A stretch of DNA of 64,000 nucleotides from Vittaforma corneae ATCC 50505 (taxonomy: Eukaryota; Microsporidia; Nosematidae), in the NCBI RefSeq assembly GCF_000231115.1, contig NW_006889845.1, forward strand, positions 1 to 64,000, read 5' to 3'. The notes under the pieces were generated by a model. It ran no database searches, had not been told where the DNA came from, and worked only from the letters and a program-made list of their open reading frames with translations. A program made the position numbers and the translations under genes. Shown piece after piece: positions 1-9,206 of the stretch (positions within the stretch are counted from its first letter, which is position 1; each line of letters begins with the position of its first letter).

Positions 1-450
1 GAGTGGTGAAGTGGTATAACATTTGTGCACCTCATAATAGACAAACCCTAGCTACAGCACTCAAATAGCCTTTTCTCAGGATTGGTCATTGCATAAGGGC
101 TGTACCAATCCATAGCCATTTATATGTCTCAAAAACCCTCATGCATCTTGCATGTCCTCTTGGTTGTTCCTACCACACCAAGTCTCTCGTCACACACTCT
201 CCTCAGCTGGCCAAGGATCCAGGCATGCAGATATGGAGCTGGAGCATCTGTGGCCGTACTTTTCAGCAATATCCAACATCTGTAGTGCACTTAACGATAC
301 ATCTAAACAGTATGTACTGAATCCCACCTAAAACGCCATGCTGTATCCTGGAGAAGAGGCTGCTTACAGATGGGAAATAAAAACCCTAAATAGTCCTTCA
401 CATCCGGAGCATGGAAAGAGAATACAACTACATCAAGTTTGCGAACCAAT
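1..450. other. spacer downstream of the LRR gene
   Basis: No confident gene. The minus strand carries an open frame at 303-515 that overlaps the 3' end of the LRR gene in another frame. It may be that gene's displaced C-terminus. Nothing else recognisable was seen. Confidence 0.4.
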
Positions 451-1629
451 TTATTGTAATAAACATCCACATAGTCCTTGCGGGACATCCTCATCAAGCT
501 TGACACAATCTCCAAATATCCCCCTCAGTTCTTTCTTACCTAAAGTCCTTCCCTTTTCTCCTATCTCTGAAATGTTATTGCCTCTTAAATACAACAATTG
601 CAATGAGCCTGATAACTTTCTTATTGTGTTTGGCAATGTCTCGAGATTATTACCACTGAGATCCAGTTCTCCTAGATTCTCCAGCTCTCCTATCTCAGAT
701 GGTAGTGTTGTGAGTTCATTATTATTAAGAACCAAGTATAGTAGATTCTTCAACTTTCCTATCTCAGATGGTAGTATCTTGAGTTTGTTATTTCTAAGAT
801 CCAAATACTGTAGATTCTTCAGCTCTCCTATCTCAGATGGTAATGACTTCAGCTTGTTGCAATTGAAATGTAGATACTGTAGATTTTTCAATTCTCCTAT
901 GTCGGATGGTAGTGTTTCAAGCTTGTTATAATCGAGATATAGATACTGTAGATTCTTCAACTCTCTTATTTCTGCTGGTAATGTCGTTAGCTTGTTACTA
1001 CGGAAGTACAACACGTTTAGATTTTCTAATTTTCCTATTTCAGCTGGTAATAATTCAAATTCGTTACCATTGAGGTTCAAGTCTTGTAAATTCACCAGTT
1101 TTCCTATCTCGGCTGATAATGCCTTGAGCTTGTTACCACTAAGACTCAGCTCTTGTAGATTCTTTAGTTCTCCTATCTCAACTGGCAATGTCTTGAAATT
1201 GTTATCACTAAGATATAGTTTTCGTAAACTCACCAGTCTTCTTATCTCAGATGGTAATGTCTTAAGATTGTTATTATCGAGATGCAATGTCTTTAGATTC
1301 ACCAGATCTCCTATCTCTGGTGGTAATGACTTTAGGTTGTTATTCCAGAGATATAGTTTCTTTAGTTTCACTAGTCTCTTAATATTACTGTCAATAGATG
1401 TAATGCCTTGGAAAGGTATAGATACTTTAGTTTCATTCTCAGGATACCTTTCAAAGCTATAGTGTGAGGAATGCACTGTCTGTGGCCTATTCACAGAGCC
1501 TCCAATAGCTACTTGATGATCGTCTGAAGCTGTATCTTTATCACTGTCTGAGCTGTGGAGTGTAGCTTCCATGAATACAACTAAACTACAAATTGCCTTG
1601 TATGTCTTTCTCATCTGTGCAATATTCAT
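451..1629 (-). CDS. leucine-rich repeat protein
   Basis: A protein of about 392 residues, most of it some eleven tandem 23-residue leucine-rich repeats of the type LxxLxxLxLxxNxLxxLPxEIGxLxN. An acidic, serine-rich stretch (SSDSDKD) and a short hydrophobic segment that could be a weak signal peptide come first. The open frame extends further upstream only from a TTG. ATG codons at 1629 and 1614 are the plausible starts; 1629 is used. LRR solenoids bind other proteins, and several microsporidia carry expanded LRR families, but the partner here is unknown. After the last repeat the frame ends quickly in a Cys-rich tail, while another minus-strand frame stays open to 303, so a 3' frameshift is possible. 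No CCC motif marks the start. Confidence 0.8.
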   Translation of the reverse strand: MNIAQMRKTYKAICSLVVFMEATLHSSDSDKDTASDDHQVAIGGSVNRPQTVHSSHYSFERYPENETKVSIPFQGITSIDSNIKRLVKLKKLYLWNNNLKSLPPEIGDLVNLKTLHLDNNNLKTLPSEIRRLVSLRKLYLSDNNFKTLPVEIGELKNLQELSLSGNKLKALSAEIGKLVNLQDLNLNGNEFELLPAEIGKLENLNVLYFRSNKLTTLPAEIRELKNLQYLYLDYNKLETLPSDIGELKNLQYLHFNCNKLKSLPSEIGELKNLQYLDLRNNKLKILPSEIGKLKNLLYLVLNNNELTTLPSEIGELENLGELDLSGNNLETLPNTIRKLSGSLQLLYLRGNNISEIGEKGRTLGKKELRGIFGDCVKLDEDVPQGLCGCLLQ

Positions 1630-2753
1630 TAAGATGTATGGATTAAAAATTTTTAAATAGTCAAATTTGACAGAAAAATCAGTTATAATCTTACAAACGA
1701 GACGATAATTGCTGTCAACACACAACATTAACTGTGCTGGCAAATCCTTGTAAGTAAATTATATCATTCAAAGACTGGGATTGAAAATAATATATTGACA
1801 GGTGTCAAATATGTTATGCCAATCCCTTCTTTGTGCAATCACTCCAGATTCTATTAAATGTGAATCTTTGAATAAGTTGGCACTGGAATAGTCTATGAAG
1901 CACAGCTCATTGCCAAAACTACAATCTCGACTTGTGACCAACTTAGCATCAAACTGCTATTCTAGCATTGATATGATAGCTAGATCAACCTTTCAAAAAT
2001 TAACAGCTAATCAAATATTCCTCATTTGTCCTAGCCCATTAGCAAATGGTATATAAATATAATGCTCATATTCATGGTCTCTTTTGCTTTATTTTTATAA
2101 CATTTCTCCCCTGACATTTTGCAATCTTTATCTTTGAGAGTCGCTCATTGTCATTCTTAAACTCAAACCACTTCCTTTCGGTATATTGATAGTTAATTAC
2201 ATCACGCATACGCTCGAATGAACAACATATGATTAAAATAGAACACGAGTGTATTGTTTATACATTGCTAGCCCATATGCACTATGTCATTACATTATCC
2301 ACGTACTATTTATATTAATAACTAGATTATGCATGTCCTAGTTGAGAGAACTGCCACTGCTGATAATACACAGAATAATTGTGCATTGCTACACAAGTCT
2401 GCTCATACAATACAGTACCTTTACAAATAAAACTGCTTTTCCTTACTAAAACATGGTTATAGCCCACTCCTATCAATGATGCGCAATTTGCATACTTTCC
2501 AGGAATATAACGTCTACAACCTATCCAAGAAGAGTGTGCATGGCATTCAGTACAAGAATATACAAGACTGCAAATGCGGGATTCTTATGCATTTTGCATT
2601 GTTACAGCAAGGATTTTTTGGATCATTTTTGATCTCATATGTGGATTGAAGTAATGCTTCGTCCAAAATTATCCTGGCGTAAATTATAGTACTTAGATAC
2701 CATCAAAAAAATTTTTTAACTGATTGATCTGATCTAAAATTTTTGACCCCAGC
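1630..2753. other. long gene-poor spacer
   Basis: About 1.1 kb of AT-rich DNA with no long open frame, tRNA or repeat that I can support. The last 20 bases hold the T-tract/GACCCC start signal of the next gene. Confidence 0.5.
2737..2750 (+). promoter_or_regulatory. T-tract/GACCCC start motif
   Basis: AAATTTTTGACCCC lies three bases before the ATG at 2754. Almost the same string precedes NMD3 at 9194-9206, and close variants precede Sec24-like 2, TSR1, eL30 and ATR. It matches the CCC-type signal known next to microsporidian start codons. Confidence 0.7.
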
Positions 2754-3524
2754 ATGACTTCTAATCAAAGCGATGCCGCTACAACTGCTTCAAGCCAAAA
2801 TCTCACGTCTGGACAATCGATCGGAAATGAGTTCAGTGTAGATTTTTCCGTTCTCGACTGTGATCCGAATTGTAGAGTCCAAAATGCCATTGAAAAATTC
2901 TTTACGGTCAGCTGTGAGTGGGGAATCGCTGCAATTTGGTTCTTCCTCATGTTCATGGTAATCTTTGCTATTCTCCAACTAATTTGCACGATTATTGCGT
3001 ATGTGAGAAAGAGAACCACTCTGCTTGCACCAGTTGGTAGTAAAAACACTATGCAGTCGAGTATATTTGTCTATGCACTCAACGCAGTAATGATTGGGGC
3101 AAGCTGTGCAGCTGTTATTCTGTACTGGAAGAAAAACTATTTAATATATGACTATGCACCCTTTTTATATGCTGGAGCAGGCTATAGTTTAATATTGCTT
3201 ATATCAACGCTGACTACAATGGTGTACTACATGTGTTGCGACTACATGTATCCCGAGCGGTATAATAGCACACCAAATCCTAAGCCAGGATTTATCTCAA
3301 TTCTATGGATAATATCTATAGCTTTTGAAGCTCTAGTCTGTGGTAGCTACATTAGCATTTTCAAGCAATCAGCCGTTGTCTATGATTCAGATAAGATCCT
3401 CTACTTCTTTGTTGAGTTGTTAGCTAGGACATTCTTTATTGTAATGTCATACTTATATACTTCCATTGCTGTTAAAGCTATTGAAAAGCATCACTATGAA
3501 GAAGTCAATACATCTGATAATTAA
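2754..3524 (+). CDS. orphan polytopic membrane protein
   Basis: A 256-residue protein I do not recognise. The first 50 residues are hydrophilic, rich in Ser, Thr, Asn and Gln, and contain CDPNC. Hydrophobic segments follow at roughly 57-85, 100-125, 135-160, 180-202 and 217-240, so four or five membrane spans are likely. The C-terminal tail is short and charged (EKHHYEEVNTSDN). There is no cleavable signal peptide, so the N-terminus is probably cytoplasmic. The start is well supported by GACCCC three bases upstream. A family search is needed for any function. Confidence 0.8.
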   Translation: MTSNQSDAATTASSQNLTSGQSIGNEFSVDFSVLDCDPNCRVQNAIEKFFTVSCEWGIAAIWFFLMFMVIFAILQLICTIIAYVRKRTTLLAPVGSKNTMQSSIFVYALNAVMIGASCAAVILYWKKNYLIYDYAPFLYAGAGYSLILLISTLTTMVYYMCCDYMYPERYNSTPNPKPGFISILWIISIAFEALVCGSYISIFKQSAVVYDSDKILYFFVELLARTFFIVMSYLYTSIAVKAIEKHHYEEVNTSDN

Positions 3525-3711
3525 AATCTATTGGCTCGTGGTCTAATTTCTATATACAGTGCTTAAGAAATTTGAAAAATCACGTTATTATTGTATAGCT
3601 ATTTGATAGTGACACCATTTTCATTTTACTCTTTTTATCTTGACAGCTATTTAAATCCAATCAATATTAAAACATGGCTCCATGTTAAAAAGCAAATCCT
3701 CACCCTAAATA

Positions 3712-4296
3712 ATGGCTATAAACACTGAGAAAATTTTAAGAGGAATCGACACAGAAGAGAAGATATTCAGAAACATGAAGAGAGTGAATGTTATAAAAGC
3801 AGTGGATTGTGTTGTGACACTTTCAAAGTGTGGAATGGACACACAAACAATAAAGTCTGAAATTCAGAAACTTTTAGAAGCTTACAAGATTGTTAGAGTA
3901 CGCCTCAATGAAAAAAACCCGAACTTGGTAGACCTTGCCATAAGCAAAACAGTGAATGCATCCGACTACTACATGTGGACAGAAGAGCGGTATGACTATA
4001 GGGCTTTGGCCATAAGTATGCTGTGTGTTGCTGTTGTTCTTGGCTTGGTAATGTACAGAATATGGCCCCCATGGCTTAGAGTAATTGGAAAATATGTGCA
4101 GTACGTCATTCTAGGTCTTTTAATACTGCTTCTTTTTATAGCCTTTGTTCGATTGGTCGTATTTGCCATCACATATCTCATATATTCCTCTGGGCTTTGG
4201 CTCCTGCCTAACCTCTTTGCCGAATGCGGGTTCTTTGAGAGTTTTGTGCCATTGCACTCGTGGGGAGATGAAGACGTATCCCACAAGAAAGAATAG
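3712..4296 (+). CDS. SEC62: Sec62, post-translational ER translocation subunit
   Basis: Sec62 works with Sec61/Sec63 in post-translational import of secretory proteins into the ER. The 194-residue protein shows the family layout: a cytosolic N-terminal region, then two membrane spans at about 98-117 and 130-152 around a short WPPWLR turn, then the conserved FWLLPNL-like block (GLWLLPNLFAECGFFESF) near 161-178. The C-terminal tail is short and charged. It is shorter than the yeast protein (about 280 residues). The start has CACCC nine bases upstream. The gene converges on GPI18 with about 70 bases between the two stops. Confidence 0.92.
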   Translation: MAINTEKILRGIDTEEKIFRNMKRVNVIKAVDCVVTLSKCGMDTQTIKSEIQKLLEAYKIVRVRLNEKNPNLVDLAISKTVNASDYYMWTEERYDYRALAISMLCVAVVLGLVMYRIWPPWLRVIGKYVQYVILGLLILLLFIAFVRLVVFAITYLIYSSGLWLLPNLFAECGFFESFVPLHSWGDEDVSHKKE

Positions 4297-4366
4297 AATA
4301 AATTCTGCTTAATCGTACCGAGTCTTAACTTGGATATCTCCACAATACAGTATTAAACTAATTTAT

Positions 4367-5683
4367 TTACGGTGGTGGATAAAAGCAGCTAAACATTATA
4401 ATGTACAATATTCCATACACTGCAAAGAAGGTACATGTAAAGTTAAACAATCTTGTTCTGTGATACTTCAAGGTGTGGTATGCACAGGACCAGTATATGA
4501 AGGGATTGTACGCTATAAATCTCATTGCAATATTCCAGTGAACAAAAAATACCAGCATTAAAACCTGGAATAGAAGAATCAGGGCTAGCTTTAGAATGCA
4601 GGACCCATTAAAATGCAGCGGTTCATAGTTCAGCACTTGATTTACAAGAAATATCGCATTTGATAAAGTAGACGGTTTATACCTGATTTTATCAGCAAAT
4701 TCGCCCTTTTCATATCTTAAATTAACCTTCACATCGTAGAAATGTACAATATCATCGACAGGACCCTTTGTTGCTTTACGCTTTAAGCTTGAATTTCTAT
4801 CGTTCTCCTTGTCAGAGACGGTTGTTTCCCGACAGTTTTCTACCATCCTCTTTTTACTATTCCTTTTGAACGAAAGGCTGAAGTACTGGAAGAGAAAAAA
4901 AGAGGAAATAAGAATAACAGGCAGCCCAATAAGGATATTTGGCGTGTGTCGTATCCTGATGAATCTAAGAAAGCCCTGGTCCCAGTATTTGCTTTGAATC
5001 ATCGAATAGGGTATGAAGACCCGAAACGAAGCATTGTGCCTGGCTATTAGAAGCAACGAATAAAGCTGAAAAAGACCAAAAGGCAGCAAAATGATCGGGG
5101 CATAGAGAATCTTGTGGAAGAGAACGAAGAAAATGGCATTTGACCTGCAAAACGTCGAGACTGCAAAAAGCACCGATGCTCTGAAAAGCTTTCCTTTGAT
5201 AGTATAAAATAGAGCAAGTAGAAAAATGAGAGTAAAGATGCTTTCTGTATAGTATGCCGAATAGATGATTGAAGCTGGATTGCATATGAAAAAGATGGTG
5301 GAAATAAGGGAGAATCTTTCGTCAAAATAAAGTAAAGAGAGCTTATAGAAAATGAGAGAAGAGAAAATAAAGGCAATATTGCTGAGAATGACTGCCGTCG
5401 TAAGGTAGTCAGAGAAGTTTAAGGTTCTAACAATCAAAGGAACAAGAGGAAAGAAAGGCAAGCTATGCTCATGTGAGTATCCATGATTAGAAATGTTAAT
5501 AAAGTGAGTTGTATCCCAACTTTCAAGGTATTTGAAGGGAGATTTGATTGGAGAAAGGGAAGTGCTTAAGTCAAAGCGCTGAAAATAACAGGAGACCACT
5601 TTTCCCAGCAATAGTACAAGTATCCTTGACATAATACTCAAAATAGCAATGATCGATTCATGTGTGGTTTGTTTGTTGAGCAT
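4367..5683 (-). CDS. GPI18: GPI mannosyltransferase 2 (PIG-V/Gpi18)
   Basis: This ER enzyme adds the second mannose to the glycosylphosphatidylinositol anchor precursor from dolichol-phosphate-mannose. The family signature WDTTHFINISNHGY with HSLPFFPLVPL is seen at about 56-83, in the first luminal loop where the catalytic Asp of PIG-V lies. Many hydrophobic spans follow. A polar, charged loop at about 270-325 interrupts them. The C-terminus ends in FYPPP, like the usual PPA ending. Its 438 residues fit the family (yeast 433). The start has GATCCTTAA just upstream, a weak form of the CCC signal. Confidence 0.88.
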   Translation of the reverse strand: MLNKQTTHESIIAILSIMSRILVLLLGKVVSCYFQRFDLSTSLSPIKSPFKYLESWDTTHFINISNHGYSHEHSLPFFPLVPLIVRTLNFSDYLTTAVILSNIAFIFSSLIFYKLSLLYFDERFSLISTIFFICNPASIIYSAYYTESIFTLIFLLALFYTIKGKLFRASVLFAVSTFCRSNAIFFVLFHKILYAPIILLPFGLFQLYSLLLIARHNASFRVFIPYSMIQSKYWDQGFLRFIRIRHTPNILIGLPVILISSFFLFQYFSLSFKRNSKKRMVENCRETTVSDKENDRNSSLKRKATKGPVDDIVHFYDVKVNLRYEKGEFADKIRYKPSTLSNAIFLVNQVLNYEPLHFNGSCILKLALILLFQVLMLVFFVHWNIAMRFIAYNPFIYWSCAYHTLKYHRTRLFNFTCTFFAVYGILYIIMFSCFYPPP

Positions 5684-5850
5684 TTAAGGATCAGAAAAAT
5701 GTATTAAAAATATTTTTTACAACAAAGAACAGTATTAGTAGAATGAATAACACTAGCATATATACCTTACTATATTGGCGTTGTTGCTGCTTCTTTGCTT
5801 GAAAATTTATAAATAGGCGTTTTGTTTCATTTGGACTTTCCAGAGCCCTT

Positions 5851-6729
5851 ATGTTTCCTGCTTCCTTGCTTCAAAGATTTGCTAGAGGCATGCTTTTAGC
5901 TAAAGGAATGCTAATAATCAAGGGAATATTGCTAGCTGGAGAAGCGCTTGCCAGAGAGCCACTCCAACAACCACAAGCTAAGTTTATTGACATGTTTTCT
6001 TTGATTCCTCCACACGTTGGTGCAAATGGAAGAGAAGACTTCTTTGATTTCTTCAATGAATATGTTAACAAGACGCGGTCTAGAAGGGACTGCACACAGC
6101 TTGGATACAAGGCGGCAGATAGCTTTGCGGCCATAGTTTCGAAGAATAAATTCATGCCCAGAGAATACGAAATCACCTTTGATTTCAGTATAAGCAATGT
6201 CTCCAAAGGCGGAAAAGGTGCTGGATTTGGCTTCTGGATTAGTGATCAAGTAATTAACGAGCCGAGATTTTACGGCAGAAACCAGAATTTCAGTGGATTT
6301 GGTGCAGTGATCGACATTGAAAACTCGCCCTATATTAAGTTTGTCGATAGTGCAAATACCAGAAAGAGTGGGATACCGATCAAATACTCAGCAGAGGATT
6401 CCTATAAACTAGTATTTACGAGAAGAGCAGGTACCTTGACTATCAAGTTTCTGCACAATGCAAAAGAGCACATTCTATACACAGGAGCTGCAAAAGTACC
6501 ACGCGAATCATACCTTGCCGTAACATCCTATTCAGGCGCATCTACTTGCACCTTAGTTCTCGAGCGGATTATCACCAACTCATTCCCCTCGTCTGGTAAG
6601 AAGATGCCTGCAAAGGGTGAAAGAGGCGGCAGAAGTGTGTATATCGTCATTCTAGGTGTAGCAGCAATCCTAAGTCTTGCGTACTACTTGTATCAAAAGA
6701 AGCCAAAAGAGTTTGATCTTAGAAAATAA
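5851..6729 (+). CDS. L-type (ERGIC-53/VIP36-like) lectin, type I membrane protein
   Basis: Likely a cargo receptor for glycoproteins between ER and Golgi. The 292 residues hold a hydrophobic N-terminal signal (about 1-35), a luminal lectin fold, a single span near 262-281 and an 11-residue cytosolic tail rich in Lys. GAGFGFWISD (123-132) and NFSGFGAVIDIENS (146-159) align with the lectin core strands GDGLAxWY and GLAxFxDTYxN of ERGIC-53. The metal- and sugar-binding DTYxN loop is altered to DIENS, so sugar binding may be changed or lost. GAGCCCTT precedes the ATG. An alternative start at Met14 would keep the signal peptide. Confidence 0.8.
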   Translation: MFPASLLQRFARGMLLAKGMLIIKGILLAGEALAREPLQQPQAKFIDMFSLIPPHVGANGREDFFDFFNEYVNKTRSRRDCTQLGYKAADSFAAIVSKNKFMPREYEITFDFSISNVSKGGKGAGFGFWISDQVINEPRFYGRNQNFSGFGAVIDIENSPYIKFVDSANTRKSGIPIKYSAEDSYKLVFTRRAGTLTIKFLHNAKEHILYTGAAKVPRESYLAVTSYSGASTCTLVLERIITNSFPSSGKKMPAKGERGGRSVYIVILGVAAILSLAYYLYQKKPKEFDLRK

Positions 6730-6917
6730 ATGCCGTTCTTAGTTTTAAGACTTATCTATTGGTATTTTATATCATCAATTGAAAGGGTGCAGCGTGGACT
6801 TCTGGATCTATATATTTTAATATATGCCCTTTGCGTCTCTTTTCTATTCTATCAACAGCTAACTTCATATTTTAGCCTGAAACATAAAAATATAAATAAA
6901 TTTGTACAAATAACACC

Positions 6918-7685
6918 ATGGCAAGCGAAGCAGACAACTCAGTTCAAAGTAAGACTAGTGAAAACACTAAGAGCAGTAAAGCTAATTTGGATAGTGGCAA
7001 GAATGGCGGGGATCGCATCTTGTTTGAGTCTTTAGTGGATAATGAAAAAGAATATCTTAAAAACAACCTTAGGTCATCACTGTTTGAGGATGAAAGAACA
7101 TACAGCTATCCATGCTCCGTATTCTGCCGATGGTTGGTAAAGCAATTTGAGAGAATTCATACGCATGCACCCTCTGCTACACTACTCTACAATCTTGAAT
7201 TTCTAGACAGAAAGACAAAGGCAAAAGGACTATTTGATTGCAATGGCTCAGATGAGAAAAAGGAAGCTTACCTAAGCAATATTATTAAATGCAAGGAGCA
7301 AAAGTACAAGGACGATATGGACATCCATGCCTTAGCTTCCGCATCCAAGACATATATCAAAAATCACATCAAGTTCTTCGATGCACAAATTGTTGGAAGA
7401 CTAAATGAGCTGTACCAAAGTGACTCAAACCGAAATGACAGGCTGTTTTTCATGGAAAGACTCCCGTTCATTATGATGAATAGGACCGTTTTCAGACTCA
7501 TCAAAGGGCTTGTCCTTAAACTCGATGCAAATAAAAAAGAAACTGGTATGAGTTTAGATAAATCAATTAAAGCGTGGAGCAACGCGATAATCCCGTGCGA
7601 AGTTCATGAAGAGAAGAGAGAAGCAGTATTAAAAGATATCCTCAATGCAGAGTTTGACTATGTTCCGCTTGGCTTTTATGATTAA
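6918..7685 (+). CDS. divergent RhoGAP-domain protein lacking the arginine finger
   Basis: The 255-residue protein starts with a polar, Ser/Lys-rich tail and then shows the RhoGAP pattern in order. GLFDCNG (104-110) stands for GLFRxxG. DIHALASASKTYIKN (135-149) stands for DxHxVAxLLKxYLR. From about 188, NRTVFRLIKGLVLKL then MSLDKSIKAW stand for the NxxxLxxLxxHL and NLAxVFGP helices. The finger Arg is Asp here and the NLA asparagine is also absent, so GTP hydrolysis by a Rho partner is probably not stimulated. It may act as a GTPase-binding scaffold. The assignment is by motif order only. Confidence 0.6.
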   Translation: MASEADNSVQSKTSENTKSSKANLDSGKNGGDRILFESLVDNEKEYLKNNLRSSLFEDERTYSYPCSVFCRWLVKQFERIHTHAPSATLLYNLEFLDRKTKAKGLFDCNGSDEKKEAYLSNIIKCKEQKYKDDMDIHALASASKTYIKNHIKFFDAQIVGRLNELYQSDSNRNDRLFFMERLPFIMMNRTVFRLIKGLVLKLDANKKETGMSLDKSIKAWSNAIIPCEVHEEKREAVLKDILNAEFDYVPLGFYD

Positions 7686-7812
7686 ATCACAACACTTTCA
7701 AGCAAGTGGTGTTTAATATTATGTTTCAATGGATAATGTACTTATAGCGTAGCAGTTCAATGTCGCAGCATAAAATACAAGCAACTCATGCATATAGTAA
7801 AAAGACACCATC

Positions 7813-7883
7813 GTCCGAGACGGGACTCGAACCCGCAATCTCAGCTTTAGGAGAGCTACGCCTTGCCATTAGGCCACTCGGAC
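7813..7883 (-). tRNA. tRNA-Arg (anticodon CCT)
   Basis: Read on the minus strand, the 71 bases fold as a complete cloverleaf. The acceptor stem is GTCCGAG/CTCGGAC, the D stem GCCT/AGGC and the anticodon stem TAGCT/AGCTG. The anticodon loop is CTCCTAA, and the T arm is GCGGG-TTCGAGT-CCCGT. The anticodon CCT reads AGG. There is no intron and no encoded CCA. It lies head to head with the RuvB-like gene, about 75 bases away. Confidence 0.96.
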
Positions 7884-7956
7884 TGGAGTGATGTTTTTCA
7901 ATTGGATGATATTCATACCGTCTACGCTTTAGTTTCTCACTCAGTGCCCCGAGAAA

Positions 7957-9037
7957 ATGGTAGAAGACGCAGAAAAAGATTCTGTAGAAAATGACTTGAT
8001 CAGCCTGGACAAGAGAATGCCTCCGTTTAGGAACAATGCTAGGTTTTTAAGCGCAGTTAAGGAATTCTTAAGCAACAAGAACATTCCCCTTCTTTGTGTC
8101 ATAAACGAGCATTCGCTCATTCGGAAGGCGGCATGTGAGGTGATCAGAAAATCTGTAAACTGCTCCATAAACAGCTACGATGCCATCCTAGTTCCAAACA
8201 TCACAAATCTCATTAGGAAAAATGTTTTAATTTCAATAAAATCTAGCGTGCGACGTATACGAGGGGGAGGTTGCGGATATTAAAATAGACAAGGATGAAG
8301 AAGGGACTCCACTAAAGATTGAGCTTTCGCTTAGAACTGCGAAGGCAACAAAGCAGCTGAGCTTATCTAAAAATCTCATTTCTGTTGTTTCAAATATCAA
8401 TCTTGGAGATGCAGTTTATATTGAACCTAACATTGGTATAATAAAAAGACTGGGAAGGAGTGAAACCAAGGCTGACGAGTATGATCTTGAGGGTGATCGA
8501 TATGTTCAGTTGTCAAAATGCGGGGTGCATACGATAAAGGAAAGGGAGATAGTGCTGTCGCTGTATGATTTTGATTACGCGTTCAACAAGTATAATGATA
8601 ACATTTCAATGTTTAGTCGTAGGCATGTCGATGAGGTTGTCAACTCGTATGTACAGATGGGAATAGCGCGATTCGTTGATAGTTGTGTTCTTATTGACTC
8701 GGCACATCTGCTTTCCAAAGCAAGCTTGGCTGCTCTTGCCCAGGTTTCCAAAGCAAGTGTTTATTCAAGTTTGAAAATAGTGGCATGTGGGTCTGGTTTT
8801 AGGGATGATATACGCAAATGTATAAATGACCACTTTTTTACAGTCATGCCGAGTAGTGATGAAAACGTGACTGAGTTTATAGAGTACTTTGTGAAAAGCC
8901 CTATGAGTGCTGATATGAAGAAAACAGTTAGTGAAGTATCAAATTTCGACAATTTTGACTTTATTATGAATATTTTAAGTATTACAACAGATCCAAAAGA
9001 GTTTTCAGATGTTTACAACCTACGAGTGCATGGCTGA
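7957..9037 (+). CDS. RVB1: RuvB-like 1, frameshifted and without Walker motifs
   Basis: RuvB-like AAA+ helicases work in INO80/SWR1 remodelling and snoRNP assembly. The first part (7957 to about 8250) and the second (about 8255 to 9037) are in different frames. Joined by skipping one base at 8251-8254, they align with RuvBL1, with IK-x4-VYEGEV spaced exactly as in the family. The second frame carries LRTAKATKQL, YIEPNIGIIKRLGR and the tail of the OB insertion. Walker A (GPPGTGKT) is replaced by INEHSLIR and Walker B (VDEVHML) by IDSAHLL, so it should not hydrolyse ATP. At about 360 residues it is short of the usual 456. GTGCCCC lies upstream of the ATG. It is either a pseudogene or a decayed structural subunit whose frame break is a sequence error. 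Confidence 0.75.
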
Positions 9038-9193
9038 TGCGTTTCATTAAAAGTATTCCTCTATAATTTATCACTAGACTAGACTACTGTAGGTATTGGT
9101 TGACAGCAGTGGCTAAAGCAAGACTGCGATGAAGACTGGTAGATTTTTAAAATATTTAAAGCCTGCCATTTTTATTTGTTTTTATAACGCTTT

Positions 9194-9206
9194 AAATTTT
9201 TGACCC
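9194..9206 (+). promoter_or_regulatory. T-tract/GACCC start motif of NMD3
   Basis: AAATTTTTGACCC directly abuts the NMD3 ATG at 9207. It is the closest match to the signal at 2737-2750 and fixes the NMD3 start. Confidence 0.7.

Noticed and set aside
338..1462. Long plus-strand open frames opposite the LRR gene
   Set aside because: They are antisense shadows of the regular 69-base LRR repeats; the minus strand gives the meaningful protein.
6730..7035. Plus-strand frame between the lectin and the RhoGAP-like gene
   Set aside because: It starts immediately after the lectin stop, overlaps the next gene and looks like translated AT-rich spacer.
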